This document shows positions 31,289-39,596 of a stretch of 41,065 bases of DNA, piece after piece. Origin of the DNA: Candidatus Omnitrophota bacterium (lineage in GTDB: Bacteria > Omnitrophota > Gorgyraeia > 2-01-FULL-45-10 > JAHFGN01); the NCBI GenBank assembly GCA_023247415.1, contig JAHFGN010000006.1, positions 1 through 41,065 of the forward strand, in the 5' to 3' direction. A program made the translations under genes and the position numbers. The notes below the pieces were generated by a model. That model was not told the DNA's origin and searched no databases. It saw only the letters and a program-made list of their open reading frames with translations. Every line of letters starts with the position of its first letter. Position 1 is the first letter of the stretch.

Positions 31289-31936
31289 TTATTGCAGTTT
31301 AAATATCTTCTTCACCTTGCGCAGGCTATCGACTGTGACGACGCCCATTATCTTATCGTTGACCTGTATCGCCATATCGCCCCGCGGGATGAATACCTTC
31401 TTATCGCGCTCGATCGCCACAATTATAAACTCACCCGGCATATTGAGCTCGGTCACTATCCTGCCCTTTAAATCTTCGCTGCCCGGTATCTCTATAACGC
31501 CGAGATTGCCTGATTCTATCAGATATCCGGAGAATCTGTTTTCGATTATCTTGTCCCTTATCATGGCGGCTACAAGCACTGTCCCGCTTATTATATCCAG
31601 TCCCAGGCTCTTATAGATGGAGGCCCTGCGGGGGTCATAGACCCTGGCTATCACCCTCGGGACGCTGAAGAGCTTCTTCGCGATCTGGCTGGCCATAAGA
31701 TTTGTGTTGTCGCCGCTTGTGACAGCGACAAAGGCGTGCTGATGGTCAATCTTCAATTCCTTGAGAAGCTTCTCATCAAAACCGTTCCCGACAACCGCGA
31801 CGCCGTTGAATGTGCCTCCAAGCCGCTTGAGGGATTCGGTATTTTTATCTATTATGGTGACGTTATGGCCTTCGGCAGATAAAAGAAGCGCGAGCTGAGA
31901 CCCAACCCGCCCGCACCCGACTATCATGATGTTCAT
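31289..31936 (-). CDS. trkA: TrkA/KtrA potassium-uptake regulatory protein (first copy)
   Basis: A 215-aa RCK protein with GxGxxG in MIVGCGRVGSQLALLL, IIDKNTESL, and a C-terminal TrkA_C domain (NLGVIEIPGSEDLKGRIV ... FIPRGDMAIQVNDKIMGV). AAGGGG precedes the ATG, which follows the marC stop by 1 nt. Two different TrkA proteins with one TrkH may form a hetero-ring or give alternative regulation. Confidence 0.93.
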   Translation of the reverse strand: MNIMIVGCGRVGSQLALLLSAEGHNVTIIDKNTESLKRLGGTFNGVAVVGNGFDEKLLKELKIDHQHAFVAVTSGDNTNLMASQIAKKLFSVPRVIARVYDPRRASIYKSLGLDIISGTVLVAAMIRDKIIENRFSGYLIESGNLGVIEIPGSEDLKGRIVTELNMPGEFIIVAIERDKKVFIPRGDMAIQVNDKIMGVVTVDSLRKVKKIFKLQ

Positions 31937-31937
31937 G

Positions 31938-32528
31938 TCAACCCCTTATCGCCTGAGCGATTGTCTCTATTATGCCTTTTCGCATCATCATAACCGCGAT
32001 CGCCGTCAACAAGAGACTGGCTATCTTGGACAGGGCCTTTGAGCCTGCCTTCCCCAATATACGGGTAATCGCGCCCGCGAAGGTGAATATAATCCAGACT
32101 ATTATCAGATTTACAACAAACGCCGCCACGGTCGGCCTCATCCCGTATGTATCAACGAGTATGATTATGGTGGTCAATACCGCCGGCCCGGTGACGAGCG
32201 GCGTTCCTATCGGGACCGCGCCGACAGTGTCGATCGGCATCCTGTGCGACTTTTCATGCCTTAAGATGTCCGCTAAGGATATGGCAAGGAGCACAGCGCC
32301 GCCCGCGATCTTAAAATCAGATACAAGCACACCCAATACCTTGAATATCCATTTGCCCAGAAAGAGGAAGACGACGCCGATACAGAAGGCCGTTATGATG
32401 GATTGTATTATTATCTTTCTCTTCGCGCGGGCCTCCAGGCCTTCTGTGAAGGATATAAATAGAGGTAAGACGCCGATCGCGTCAACCGCCACGAATAGAG
32501 GTATAAACGTCAACAGGAATTCGCGCAC
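31938..32528 (-). CDS. MarC-family integral membrane protein
   Basis: A 196-aa membrane protein with six helices of the MarC/UPF0056 family: FIPLFVAVDAIGVLPLFISF at the N-terminus, VPIGTPLVTGPAVLTTIIIL in the middle and a C-terminal ALSKIASLLLTAIAVMMMRKG. Members were once linked to multiple antibiotic resistance, but the function is unknown. The start is GTG with AAGGAG 5-6 nt upstream. It opens the ion-homeostasis operon. Confidence 0.92.
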   Translation of the reverse strand: MREFLLTFIPLFVAVDAIGVLPLFISFTEGLEARAKRKIIIQSIITAFCIGVVFLFLGKWIFKVLGVLVSDFKIAGGAVLLAISLADILRHEKSHRMPIDTVGAVPIGTPLVTGPAVLTTIIILVDTYGMRPTVAAFVVNLIIVWIIFTFAGAITRILGKAGSKALSKIASLLLTAIAVMMMRKGIIETIAQAIRG

Positions 32529-32555
32529 AAACTCTCCTTATTATTATATGTTAAT

Positions 32556-32584
32556 AGTGTATCATAGGAATCGCGCATAGTCAA
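32556..32584 (-). promoter_or_regulatory. Promoter of the marC-trk operon
   Basis: On the minus strand TTGACT (32584-32579) is followed after 17 bp by TACACT (32561-32556), with TG one base upstream of the -10 box (extended -10). It is 27 nt upstream of the marC GTG and back to back with the promoter of the plus-strand gene; the two -35 boxes are only 3 bp apart. Confidence 0.65.
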
Positions 32585-32587
32585 ACC

Positions 32588-32616
32588 TTGCCACAACACA
32601 CAGAATATGGTATAAT
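32588..32616 (+). promoter_or_regulatory. Promoter of the GGDEF/HD-GYP gene
   Basis: TTGCCA (32588-32593), a 17-bp spacer and a perfect TATAAT (32611-32616) preceded by TGG (extended -10). The expected start is near 32623, giving a leader of about 18 nt with GGAG at 32632-32635. Confidence 0.8.
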
Positions 32617-32640
32617 CGCTGTAAAATTTATGGAGATTGT

Positions 32641-33885
32641 GTGCCGATGAACAAGAAAACGCAAAGGTTTTCTGAGATAGAGCGCCTGAATAAAGAGGTC
32701 GCAAGACTCAAGGAACAGCTGGATCTACTGGCCCTAAAGGACCCTCTCACAGGCCTCTACAACCATCGCTATCTCGAAGACGCTATTGAAGTCGAATTCG
32801 CCCGCGCCCGGCGGCACGGACAGACGCTTTCAATTATCATGATAGACATAGACTATTTCAAGTCCATAAATGACGTCTACGGCCATCCGTTTGGGGATAT
32901 GATCCTGAAGCAGTTTTCGGACCAGATAAAGAGGATGGTCCGCAGGTATGATATCACCGTAAGATACGGAGGAGAGGAGTTCGTGATCATGTGTCCGGGC
33001 GCGGACTGTGCGGGCACAAAATCGCTGGCGAAGAGGATCTTAGACGCCATAAACCTGTATAATTTCGGAAACAACGAAACCGCGGTTAAATTGAAGCTGA
33101 GCCTGGCTGTCGCCTGTTATCCGGACGGCAAACTTACCAAGGGCATGGACCTGATAGAGACCGCTGACAAGATTTTGAGCAGGATCAAGGAGCGCGGCGG
33201 CAACATGGTCTACGCCGAAGAGGATCTGGACAAGAGGCGTAAGGAGTCTTTGAAGAAGAAGGATGAGGGGCCAGAGGTAAAGGCCTTAAAGGGGAGGATC
33301 GATAAACTCACCAAGAGGGCTAACGAGAGTCTTCTGGAGGCCATCTTCGCCTTTGCCAAGACTATTGAATTAAAGGACCACTACACAGGTTCGCACGTGG
33401 AGAGGTCTGTCCATTACGCCGAAGAGATAGCGAGAGAGATGAGGCTTCCGAAAGACGAAGTGGAGAATATAAAGGTGGCTTCGATACTGCATGACCTGGG
33501 GAAGATAGGGATAAGCGAGAAGATCCTGCACAAGAGGGCGAAACTGACTCAAGAAGAGTTTGACACGATAAAGAGGCATCCGCAGATAGCCATAGACATC
33601 ATAAGGCCGATCCACGCCCTGCACGATATCATGCCGCTCATCCTTCACCACCATGAAAAATGGAACGGGGAAGGCTATCCTCACGGGTTAAAGGCGCACG
33701 AGATACCTATCGGCGCCCGCATCATCGCGGTCGCCGACGTATATCAGGCCTTGATCACGGACAGGCCGTACAGAAAAAAATTCCCGAAGGAAGAGGCGAT
33801 AAATATAATAAAAAAAGAATCAGGCAGCCACTTCGATCCAAAAATAGTGGCTGCCTTTCTGAAGATAATCGGACGGCAAAAGTAG
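32641..33885 (+). CDS. GGDEF plus HD-GYP cyclic di-GMP turnover protein
   Basis: A 414-aa cytoplasmic protein. A short coiled coil (10-33) leads into a GGDEF domain (35-192) with the active-site motif GGEEF at 110-114 and a standard inhibitory I-site RRYD at 101-104. A coiled linker (195-230) leads to an HD-GYP domain (232-410) with HDLGK at 284-288 and HHEKWNGEGYP at 337-347. Both catalytic motifs are intact, so it could make and degrade cyclic di-GMP. The GTG at 32641 has GGAG 5 nt upstream; an ATG at 32647 is the alternative. It is the only clear plus-strand gene in the window. Confidence 0.93.
   Translation: MPMNKKTQRFSEIERLNKEVARLKEQLDLLALKDPLTGLYNHRYLEDAIEVEFARARRHGQTLSIIMIDIDYFKSINDVYGHPFGDMILKQFSDQIKRMVRRYDITVRYGGEEFVIMCPGADCAGTKSLAKRILDAINLYNFGNNETAVKLKLSLAVACYPDGKLTKGMDLIETADKILSRIKERGGNMVYAEEDLDKRRKESLKKKDEGPEVKALKGRIDKLTKRANESLLEAIFAFAKTIELKDHYTGSHVERSVHYAEEIAREMRLPKDEVENIKVASILHDLGKIGISEKILHKRAKLTQEEFDTIKRHPQIAIDIIRPIHALHDIMPLILHHHEKWNGEGYPHGLKAHEIPIGARIIAVADVYQALITDRPYRKKFPKEEAINIIKKESGSHFDPKIVAAFLKIIGRQK
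33810..33856 (-). terminator. Intrinsic terminator of the DUF2934 gene inside the convergent coding sequence
   Basis: AGGCAGCCACT (33822-33832) and its exact complement (33846-33856) form an 11-bp stem with a 13-nt loop. On the minus strand a run of seven T follows after 5 nt (33816-33810). It lies 31 bp downstream of the DUF2934 stop and is at the same time the sequence for the last residues of the GGDEF/HD-GYP protein (SHFDPKIVAAFL). Confidence 0.6.
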
Positions 33886-33887
33886 CT

Positions 33888-34070
33888 TTATTTGGCCTTC
33901 CCTTTTACAATCCTCTCGGCCTCTAACCAGTCCTCAAGCGCGTGACCCGACGCGCGCCCTCTCTTCTCCCATAACTCATAAGCCTTCTTTCTTACAAGGT
34001 CTGTGATATCTGTTCTGGAGGACGAAGAGCTGGATGGTTTTGTCGTTTTGAATATAGACGGCCTTGCCAT
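33888..34070 (-). CDS. DUF2934 family small protein
   Basis: A 60-aa protein. A serine-rich N-terminus (SSSSSSRTD) precedes the conserved DUF2934 segment VRKKAYELWEKRGRASGHAL with DWLEAERIV. DUF2934 proteins are short and of unknown function, often found near glycogen and starch metabolism genes; here the two GH57 genes lie just upstream. A purine-rich AAGGGGGG Shine-Dalgarno lies 9-10 nt from the ATG. Confidence 0.88.
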   Translation of the reverse strand: MARPSIFKTTKPSSSSSSRTDITDLVRKKAYELWEKRGRASGHALEDWLEAERIVKGKAK

Positions 34071-34103
34071 GTTATCTACCCCCCTTCCGCGTTAGGAATT
34101 TTT

Positions 34104-34131
34104 ATTATACAACTTCTGCCGCAATATGCAA
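34104..34131 (-). promoter_or_regulatory. Possible promoter of the DUF2934 gene
   Basis: A perfect TATAAT (34109-34104) lies 33 nt before the ATG. A weak TTGCAT (34131-34126) sits 16 bp upstream. The poor -35 match leaves this tentative. Confidence 0.45.
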
Positions 34132-34145
34132 GTTTTTTCTGGATG

Positions 34146-35792
34146 CTAGATTATCGGTTTATTCAGATACGCCGGGACAGGCTTCTTGATCAGTTTATAC
34201 ACATTCTTAAGATGCATCCTGAAGAGCGGATCGAACGGATTATTTGGGCCGGGGTTGTTCTCAGGGCCGTACCACCAGTTCCAGTCGCTGCCCTCGGCTA
34301 TATATATCTCTCTCCAGGCCTTTTCAATATCAGAGGACTTTTCTGAAGCCCTTGAGCTTCGCCCTTTCGCGGCCTTAAGCAGGTCCTTGCGGGCCTTATC
34401 GAGATACTGCCAGGCAAGGTTATCCTGGGGCGAACCTATCCATATATTAAAATTATGGTTAATCCATGAGCCTGGGAATACCTTCTTCAATGTCCTCCTC
34501 GCCGGTTCTATCTCCAGATATTCGCTTACCGTAGAAGTCTCTAACTCTTCGTTTTCTTCCAGCCGCGAGTAAACGAGCTCAAAGAACTTCCTGCCGTTGT
34601 CTTCGTAATGCTCCCAGGCGTTCTCGCCGTCCATGACTATCGCGACCAGCGCCCTATCCGCGTCTCTGCGCATACTCTCGGATATATTCTGGAAATGGTC
34701 CAACAGGTCAAGGGCGGCCAGATCCGGATCCCAGCCTGAGTAGTTAAAACTTATCAGGTTGGAGAGGTTTTTATCCCTGAATATCATATCTATGTGCCTT
34801 GACTCTCTTTTAAACCTGTACGGCTGATAGATCAGCCTCCTGTCAAGGGGCCTGGCCTTGTAATGTTCGTCATAGCGGCTCAGAGTGCGGAATAGTATAT
34901 CTTCATCCGTCACAACCCAGTCTATCCCCGCTCCGATCGCCAGATCCAGGGCCTTGTCGCTCACGCTTCCTTCCGAGGGCCACATGCCGCGCGGCGGAGA
35001 GCCAAAGACAGCTGTGTGGCTGCGTATAGCCGATTCCAACTGCCATTTCGCGTCCTCCGGGTGGGAAAATCGCTTTTCTGGAAGCTCGATATCCGGTATA
35101 GAGACCTTCGCCACCTCTGTATCGCAAAGAAGAGGAAGTATGGGGTGATAATAGGGCGTGGTTGTTATCTCTATTCTGCCGGCGTCCTGCAGCTTCTTAT
35201 ATAGAGGTATGATCTCCGCGAGTATCTGACGCTGCTTCTTCACAACATAGAGCTTGTCGGCTTCCGCGTATCCTTCTTTTTTATCCACTATGCTTTTAAG
35301 GCTGGGGTCAGACTCTATCGTAATGGAATGGAACCAGGCGAGGTTGAACAATACCTGAAGATCTAGAAAATCCCTGTCTGCCAGGCTGGAGACTGTCTTT
35401 CGCAGGCCGGCAGGAGTAATATTGCTTATTCCCCTCTTAACCAATAGATCACTGTATCTTGGGTGAGGCTCAATGAAGCGCTTCGTATTGACCTTGAAGA
35501 AATTCTCAAGGATACGCGCCTTTTCTTCCAGGGTCAGGCCGCTTGGTTTCTTTATCGTCAGCTCTAAAAATATATCGGAGGCGTTATTATCGGCATAGTC
35601 GATTATCTGCTCGACCAGAACCGGGACCATATTAAAGGTGGCCTTGACATTATCGAAGCCCTCCAACATCGCGGCCATCGGGTAGTAATCCTTTACCCCA
35701 TGAAGTCTGGTCCAGGGCAGCATGTACAGCCCCCTGGAGTCGTCTTTGTAATACGGCTGGTGCATGTGCCAGATAAAGGCGATGTCAATCAT
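34146..35792 (-). CDS. GH57 family alpha-glucan hydrolase or transferase
   Basis: A 548-aa cytoplasmic GH57 protein (alpha-amylase/amylopullulanase-like subgroup). Conserved regions include IAFIWHMHQPYY near the start, TTPYYHPILPLL at 211-222, the nucleophile E274 in MWPSEGSVSD, the acid/base D388 in VMDGENAWEHY, and a C-terminal GSDWNWWYGPEN. The last motif is common in this subgroup. It should cleave or rearrange alpha-1,4-glucans. The ATG overlaps the stop of the branching-enzyme gene as ATGA, so the two enzymes are made together. Confidence 0.92.
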   Translation of the reverse strand: MIDIAFIWHMHQPYYKDDSRGLYMLPWTRLHGVKDYYPMAAMLEGFDNVKATFNMVPVLVEQIIDYADNNASDIFLELTIKKPSGLTLEEKARILENFFKVNTKRFIEPHPRYSDLLVKRGISNITPAGLRKTVSSLADRDFLDLQVLFNLAWFHSITIESDPSLKSIVDKKEGYAEADKLYVVKKQRQILAEIIPLYKKLQDAGRIEITTTPYYHPILPLLCDTEVAKVSIPDIELPEKRFSHPEDAKWQLESAIRSHTAVFGSPPRGMWPSEGSVSDKALDLAIGAGIDWVVTDEDILFRTLSRYDEHYKARPLDRRLIYQPYRFKRESRHIDMIFRDKNLSNLISFNYSGWDPDLAALDLLDHFQNISESMRRDADRALVAIVMDGENAWEHYEDNGRKFFELVYSRLEENEELETSTVSEYLEIEPARRTLKKVFPGSWINHNFNIWIGSPQDNLAWQYLDKARKDLLKAAKGRSSRASEKSSDIEKAWREIYIAEGSDWNWWYGPENNPGPNNPFDPLFRMHLKNVYKLIKKPVPAYLNKPII

Positions 35793-37378
35793 GTAGCGTA
35801 AATTGAATAATCGATGTCAGGGAAGATATTGTACTTCTCCTCGCAGGCCCTTAGATACTCTTCGTCCAGGCGGTTTGTTTTTATCTCGTCGTACAATTCC
35901 GTGAAGTGCGCGACATGCTCCTGGAATCGCGCGTGCGCGTAAGGGGAGTGCGCCCCTGTCTTCATTATAAACGCCCAGTCGCTCGACTGCGCCAGGAGCA
36001 GTTCCCTGGCCATCTGGTTCAAGGCATTCAGGCGCAGGCCTTTTGCGTTTTTATTCGCTGTCGCGGCCTCTACCATGCGCTCCGCCATCTTATGGAGGTG
36101 AGCGTACATCCAGTCGTTCGAGCCTTCCAGCCAAACCTCGCTGTAACCCTTCCAGCCCCAGCTTGACATCGCGGGCGAGATCACCTGATAATTCTTATAC
36201 AATTTGAGATAGTCCCCGGGCGTTATCAGCCTGAAGACGCCCTGGTCATATCGAACCTTCCTTATGAGAAAATCCAGCCACATCGGCCCCTCATACCACC
36301 AGTGCCCATACAACTCGGCGTCATAAGGCGCGACGAGGACAGGCCTTCGATCACCCATCATGCCCAAGATATATTCTATCTGCTTCTGCCTGTTGAACAT
36401 GAAATTTCCGGCGTGTTCAGCCGCCTTATCCCGCGCGGCCTCCGGGCTGTACGGCTCTTTGTGGTCTCCGGCGCCTGTTATGCGGTAATATTTTATACCT
36501 GTGTTGACCCTCTTTCCGTCGCCGTTTATATACGGTCTTATGTAATCGTAGTCCAGGTCGAATCCTATATCCCTGTAAAATTCCCTATATAGGTAATCTC
36601 CGGGATAACCCTCTATCGAACTCCAGACCGCCTTGGACGTTTCCATGTCCCTTCCGAATATTGCGACGCCTGATTTTGTAAGATAGGGGCTGAATACGCC
36701 GAACCTTGGCCGCGGCTCACCGAAGAGTATGCCGTGCGTGTCGACGAAGAAATACTTAATGCCTTCCTCTTTCAGTATCTCCTCATCCCCAGGATTATAA
36801 CCGCATTCCGGGAGCCACATCCCGATCGGCTTTTTACCAAAGGCCTTCTCATAGAGATCAACCGCAACCTTGACCTGGCCGCGGACTGACGGCCTTCTGG
36901 CAACCTCCATGAGCGGAAGATATCCATGCGTCGCCGCGCACGTTATTATCTCTAATTTGCCTGCGTCCTGGAAGCCCCTGAAGGCATTTATGAGGTCGCG
37001 CCTGTATTGATCAGCGAATATCGCGCGGGTGGAGACGAAGTCCTCGTGGTACATGCGGGCGAGTGAGTTGAACCGGGCTTCCGGTTTTGTCCTTTCCATC
37101 TCCTTTTCCGAAAGCTCGATCAATCTGTCGAGATGTCTCAAATATTTCTGCTGGAGGAGCGGATCGCAAAACATGGAGATAAGGGTGGGCGACAATGATA
37201 TGGTAAGGCGGAAATCCACATTGTCCCTGGCAAGGCCGTCGAAGACTTTTATGAGCGGGATATAGGTCTCTGTGATGGCCTCGAAGAGCCAGGACTCTTC
37301 CAGGAAGCGCTCCGCTTCCGGATGGCGCACAAAAGGAAGGTGCGCGTGCAAGATTATCGCTAAATAACCTTTTTCCAT
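35789..37378 (-). CDS. GH57-type 1,4-alpha-glucan branching enzyme
   Basis: A 529-aa protein with the GH57 branching-enzyme architecture (GH57 barrel plus the C-terminal DUF1957 helical domain). It has ILHAHLPFVRHPE at the N-terminus, TCAATHGYLPLM, the nucleophile E191 in GMWLPECGY, the acid/base D353 in APYDAELYGHWWYEGP, and the C-terminal SSDWAFIMKTGAHSPYA. The E and D positions match those known for GH57 branching enzymes of thermophiles. It forms alpha-1,6 branches in glycogen-like polymer. Confidence 0.93.
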   Translation of the reverse strand: MEKGYLAIILHAHLPFVRHPEAERFLEESWLFEAITETYIPLIKVFDGLARDNVDFRLTISLSPTLISMFCDPLLQQKYLRHLDRLIELSEKEMERTKPEARFNSLARMYHEDFVSTRAIFADQYRRDLINAFRGFQDAGKLEIITCAATHGYLPLMEVARRPSVRGQVKVAVDLYEKAFGKKPIGMWLPECGYNPGDEEILKEEGIKYFFVDTHGILFGEPRPRFGVFSPYLTKSGVAIFGRDMETSKAVWSSIEGYPGDYLYREFYRDIGFDLDYDYIRPYINGDGKRVNTGIKYYRITGAGDHKEPYSPEAARDKAAEHAGNFMFNRQKQIEYILGMMGDRRPVLVAPYDAELYGHWWYEGPMWLDFLIRKVRYDQGVFRLITPGDYLKLYKNYQVISPAMSSWGWKGYSEVWLEGSNDWMYAHLHKMAERMVEAATANKNAKGLRLNALNQMARELLLAQSSDWAFIMKTGAHSPYAHARFQEHVAHFTELYDEIKTNRLDEEYLRACEEKYNIFPDIDYSIYAT

Positions 37379-37413
37379 AATGGAGGCGCGGATTTTTTTC
37401 TTGTTACGAGGGG

Positions 37414-37992
37414 TTATACGGCGCGACCCCGCCGCATAGGGCTTGAGACAGAACTTATGCCGGAGGAGACCTGCTCTTCGAGGCGCCTTTTTGCCGTCTC
37501 TCTAACCTCAAGAGACCCTTTTCCTGCTCCAAAACCTCCAGAGAAGCCGAAGATCCTCCAGTATTCATCCTCCTGCATCATCCACTTTTCGTCAAACATC
37601 TCTGACATGCCGAAACGCGGGGTTCTAACGGTATTCGAACGCGCCAACGGAAAGAATTCGTTATTTGACGCCAATATGCCTATCTCGACGAGCCACGACC
37701 TGTCGGGGGATTTTACGTTTATGTACCAGTTATTGGCCATGTCCTTTAACTCGATATCGAAATAGAGGTGAGCGCCTGTTCCGTTGAATATCACGTCGGT
37801 CACATCGTAGACACGCAGGATGGACCTGGCCGCCTTTTGACCCCTGGATTCAATATTCCGCGCCGCCGCCTCTTCCTTAGCGCGGCTTATCTCCCAGTAC
37901 GCGAAGATCCACCATGGATCCCTGATGAGCAGGACAATCCTGTTATCACCGTACCCTGGCGGGAAGCGAAACTCTTTTGAGACTGGTTTCAT
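37414..37992 (-). CDS. DUF4912 domain protein
   Basis: A 192-aa protein with the DUF4912 signature: GDNRIVLLIRDPWWIFAYWE, ILRVYDVTDV, WYINVKSPDRSWLVEIGI and a proline- and glycine-containing tail. It is a conserved neighbour of GH57 enzymes in several phyla and has been suggested to help alpha-glucan metabolism; its biochemical role is unknown. The ATG at 37992 lies 7 nt after the upstream stop. A TTG at 38034 would add 14 basic residues; no Shine-Dalgarno favours either. Confidence 0.85.
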   Translation of the reverse strand: MKPVSKEFRFPPGYGDNRIVLLIRDPWWIFAYWEISRAKEEAAARNIESRGQKAARSILRVYDVTDVIFNGTGAHLYFDIELKDMANNWYINVKSPDRSWLVEIGILASNNEFFPLARSNTVRTPRFGMSEMFDEKWMMQEDEYWRIFGFSGGFGAGKGSLEVRETAKRRLEEQVSSGISSVSSPMRRGRAV

Positions 37993-37999
37993 GTATCTG

Positions 38000-38425
38000 T
38001 TATTTTTTCTGCGTCTCTTCAGCCTTCGGCTCAACAGGGACCGGCGATTCTTCTTCTTCCTTCTCCACGCTTATCGAGCTTGCGACATTCTTCCCGGCCT
38101 CGCCAACGCCGTAGGCAGCATCAACCCAGTCGCCTTTTTTCACGTCTTTTAGCGCTGACGCGTTTTCAAACTTTGTATTCTTATCGGCTGATATCTCTAC
38201 GTTCTTCTCTTCATCGGTGTCATAGTCATAGTATTGGACTGTCATGGAGCTCCCGTCTTCCTTGAGAGCCAGCACCTCTCCGTAGATAGATTCCGTCTTT
38301 GGCCCGCTCTGCTTGGCAGCGGCTGGCGCGGCTTCCGGATCCTTCGCCCCTTGCGCTATCGCGATGCCCTGTATGAGCAATAACGACAAGATACCTATTA
38401 CACACACTAACGCCACTCTCTTCAT
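38000..38425 (-). CDS. Exported small beta-rich protein of unknown function
   Basis: A 141-aa protein. A signal peptide (1-24, LLLIQGIAIAQG) is followed by an alanine/proline spacer and a roughly 70-residue beta-domain (SIYGEVLALKEDGSSMTVQY, then VEISADKNTKFENASALKDV, KKGDWVDAAY). The tail is highly acidic and repetitive (EKEEEESPVPVEPKAEE). The pattern recalls DUF5666-like OB-type domains. The start has a very strong AAGGAGGTG Shine-Dalgarno. Confidence 0.8.
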   Translation of the reverse strand: MKRVALVCVIGILSLLLIQGIAIAQGAKDPEAAPAAAKQSGPKTESIYGEVLALKEDGSSMTVQYYDYDTDEEKNVEISADKNTKFENASALKDVKKGDWVDAAYGVGEAGKNVASSISVEKEEEESPVPVEPKAEETQKK

Positions 38426-38457
38426 AACCTCACCTCCTTAGTGTTAAATATATCATG

Positions 38458-38463
38458 ATTATA
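38458..38463 (-). promoter_or_regulatory. Possible -10 box upstream of the exported small protein
   Basis: A perfect TATAAT (38463-38458) lies 33 nt before the start codon, but no clear -35 box is seen at the right distance. It is tentative support for an internal promoter after the glycosyltransferase gene. Confidence 0.35.
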
Positions 38464-38475
38464 CGCGGAACGCAA

Positions 38476-39210
38476 TTAAAAAATTTGGGACGTTGCTATC
38501 TTCCACTTGCTAAATCGGTACTGCACAGCCGTTGCCAGGACGCCGACGCCGTATACCACGCTTCGCCTGAAATTTATGGAGGAAGAGTCTTCGTTATACA
38601 GGCATGGACAGCTTATTTCGCCAACCCGATACCCTTTATACAACGCCTGCAGGAGCATCTGGTTGTCGAAGACGAAATCGTCCGAATTTTTTCTTATGGG
38701 CAGGCCCTCCAGGGCCTTTCGCGAGAACGCCCTGTAGCCTGTGTGGTATTCGGAGAGCTTCTCCCCTATGATATTATTCTCCAGAAATGTGAGGACCCTG
38801 TTGGAGATGTATTTGTAGACCGGCATGCCGCCGGTTATGGCCTTGTTGCCCAATATCCTCGAACCGATAACAACGTCGAACATACCGGATGTTATCAAAG
38901 AGGCCATGGGTTTTATAAGTTTGGGGGGATATTGGTAATCAGGGTGGAGCATTATGGTGATATCGGCGCCGGATTTTAAGGCGTTTTCGTAGCAGGTCTT
39001 TTGATTGGCGCCGTAGCCCTTATTCTCCTCATGCACGAATACCGAGATCCCGAGCCTGCGCGCTATCTGAACGGTCTCGTCGCTGGAGGAGTCATCCGTC
39101 AGGATTACCTCATCTACTATATCCAGCGGGATCTCAGAGTGAGTCTTCTCGAGGGTCCTTGCGGCATTGTAGGCGGGCATTACAACAATTATCTTTTTGC
39201 CGTCTAACAT
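38476..39210 (-). CDS. Family 2 glycosyltransferase (DPM1-like)
   Basis: A 244-aa GT-A fold glycosyltransferase. IVVMPAYNAARTLEKT is the nucleotide-sugar binding strand, VDEVILTDDSSSDET carries the first acidic motif, and DITIMLHPDYQYPPKLI replaces the usual DxD strand with HPD. EYHTGYRAFSRKAL is near the acceptor site. It has no transmembrane helices and resembles dolichyl- or polyprenyl-phosphate sugar transferases. Substrate unknown. The Shine-Dalgarno is weak; 18 nt separate it from the coiled-coil gene. Confidence 0.9.
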   Translation of the reverse strand: MLDGKKIIVVMPAYNAARTLEKTHSEIPLDIVDEVILTDDSSSDETVQIARRLGISVFVHEENKGYGANQKTCYENALKSGADITIMLHPDYQYPPKLIKPMASLITSGMFDVVIGSRILGNKAITGGMPVYKYISNRVLTFLENNIIGEKLSEYHTGYRAFSRKALEGLPIRKNSDDFVFDNQMLLQALYKGYRVGEISCPCLYNEDSSSINFRRSVVYGVGVLATAVQYRFSKWKIATSQIF

Positions 39211-39228
39211 CTATAACTTAAGGAAAAA

Positions 39229-39596
39229 CTATTCTGCCTTTATCCCGGCTGCCGCTATTTTATCCTTAAGGGCCTTGCTGTCGGCGATTATCTTATCGTG
39301 CGAGGCCTTCAGGGTTATCTTCTCCCCAAGGATTTTGTCATACTCATCCTTCAACGCCTTCTTCTCATTCGTTGCCGCCTCTAACCTGGTCGCTATGTCC
39401 ATCTTCTCTTTCAACAGGTTGTCATACTCGTTTTTTAGGGCGTCCTTCGCCCTTGCAAGGAGATCGCATTTTTCTTCAAGCGCTATCTTCTCGCTCAACA
39501 ACGCGTCATATTTCTTTTGCGAAACGCCGCAGCCGGATAAAGGCCCGCGAAGATAAAAACAGTCAAACCTATAGACGCCCATCTTGCCAATCTCAT
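39229..39596 (-). pseudogene. Coiled-coil lipoprotein gene with a 1-nt frameshift in the signal peptide
   Basis: From the ATG at 39596, directly after the upstream stop and behind an AAGGGGG Shine-Dalgarno, the frame reads MRLARWASIGLTVFIFAG, a classic signal peptide, then runs out of frame. The adjacent frame continues LSGCGVSQKKYDALL and a long coiled coil (EKIALEEKCDLLARAKDAL and similar heptads) to 39229. Restoring one T in the run at 39539-39541 joins them into a 122-aa lipoprotein with the lipobox LLSGC. It is either a real mutation or a homopolymer sequencing error. The alternative 137-aa frame from 39642 has an implausible N-terminus. Confidence 0.82.

Noticed and set aside
34085-34145. 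Terminator after the GH57 gene
   Set aside because: Only 5-bp complementary arms were found near the T-rich stretch; not enough for a stem.
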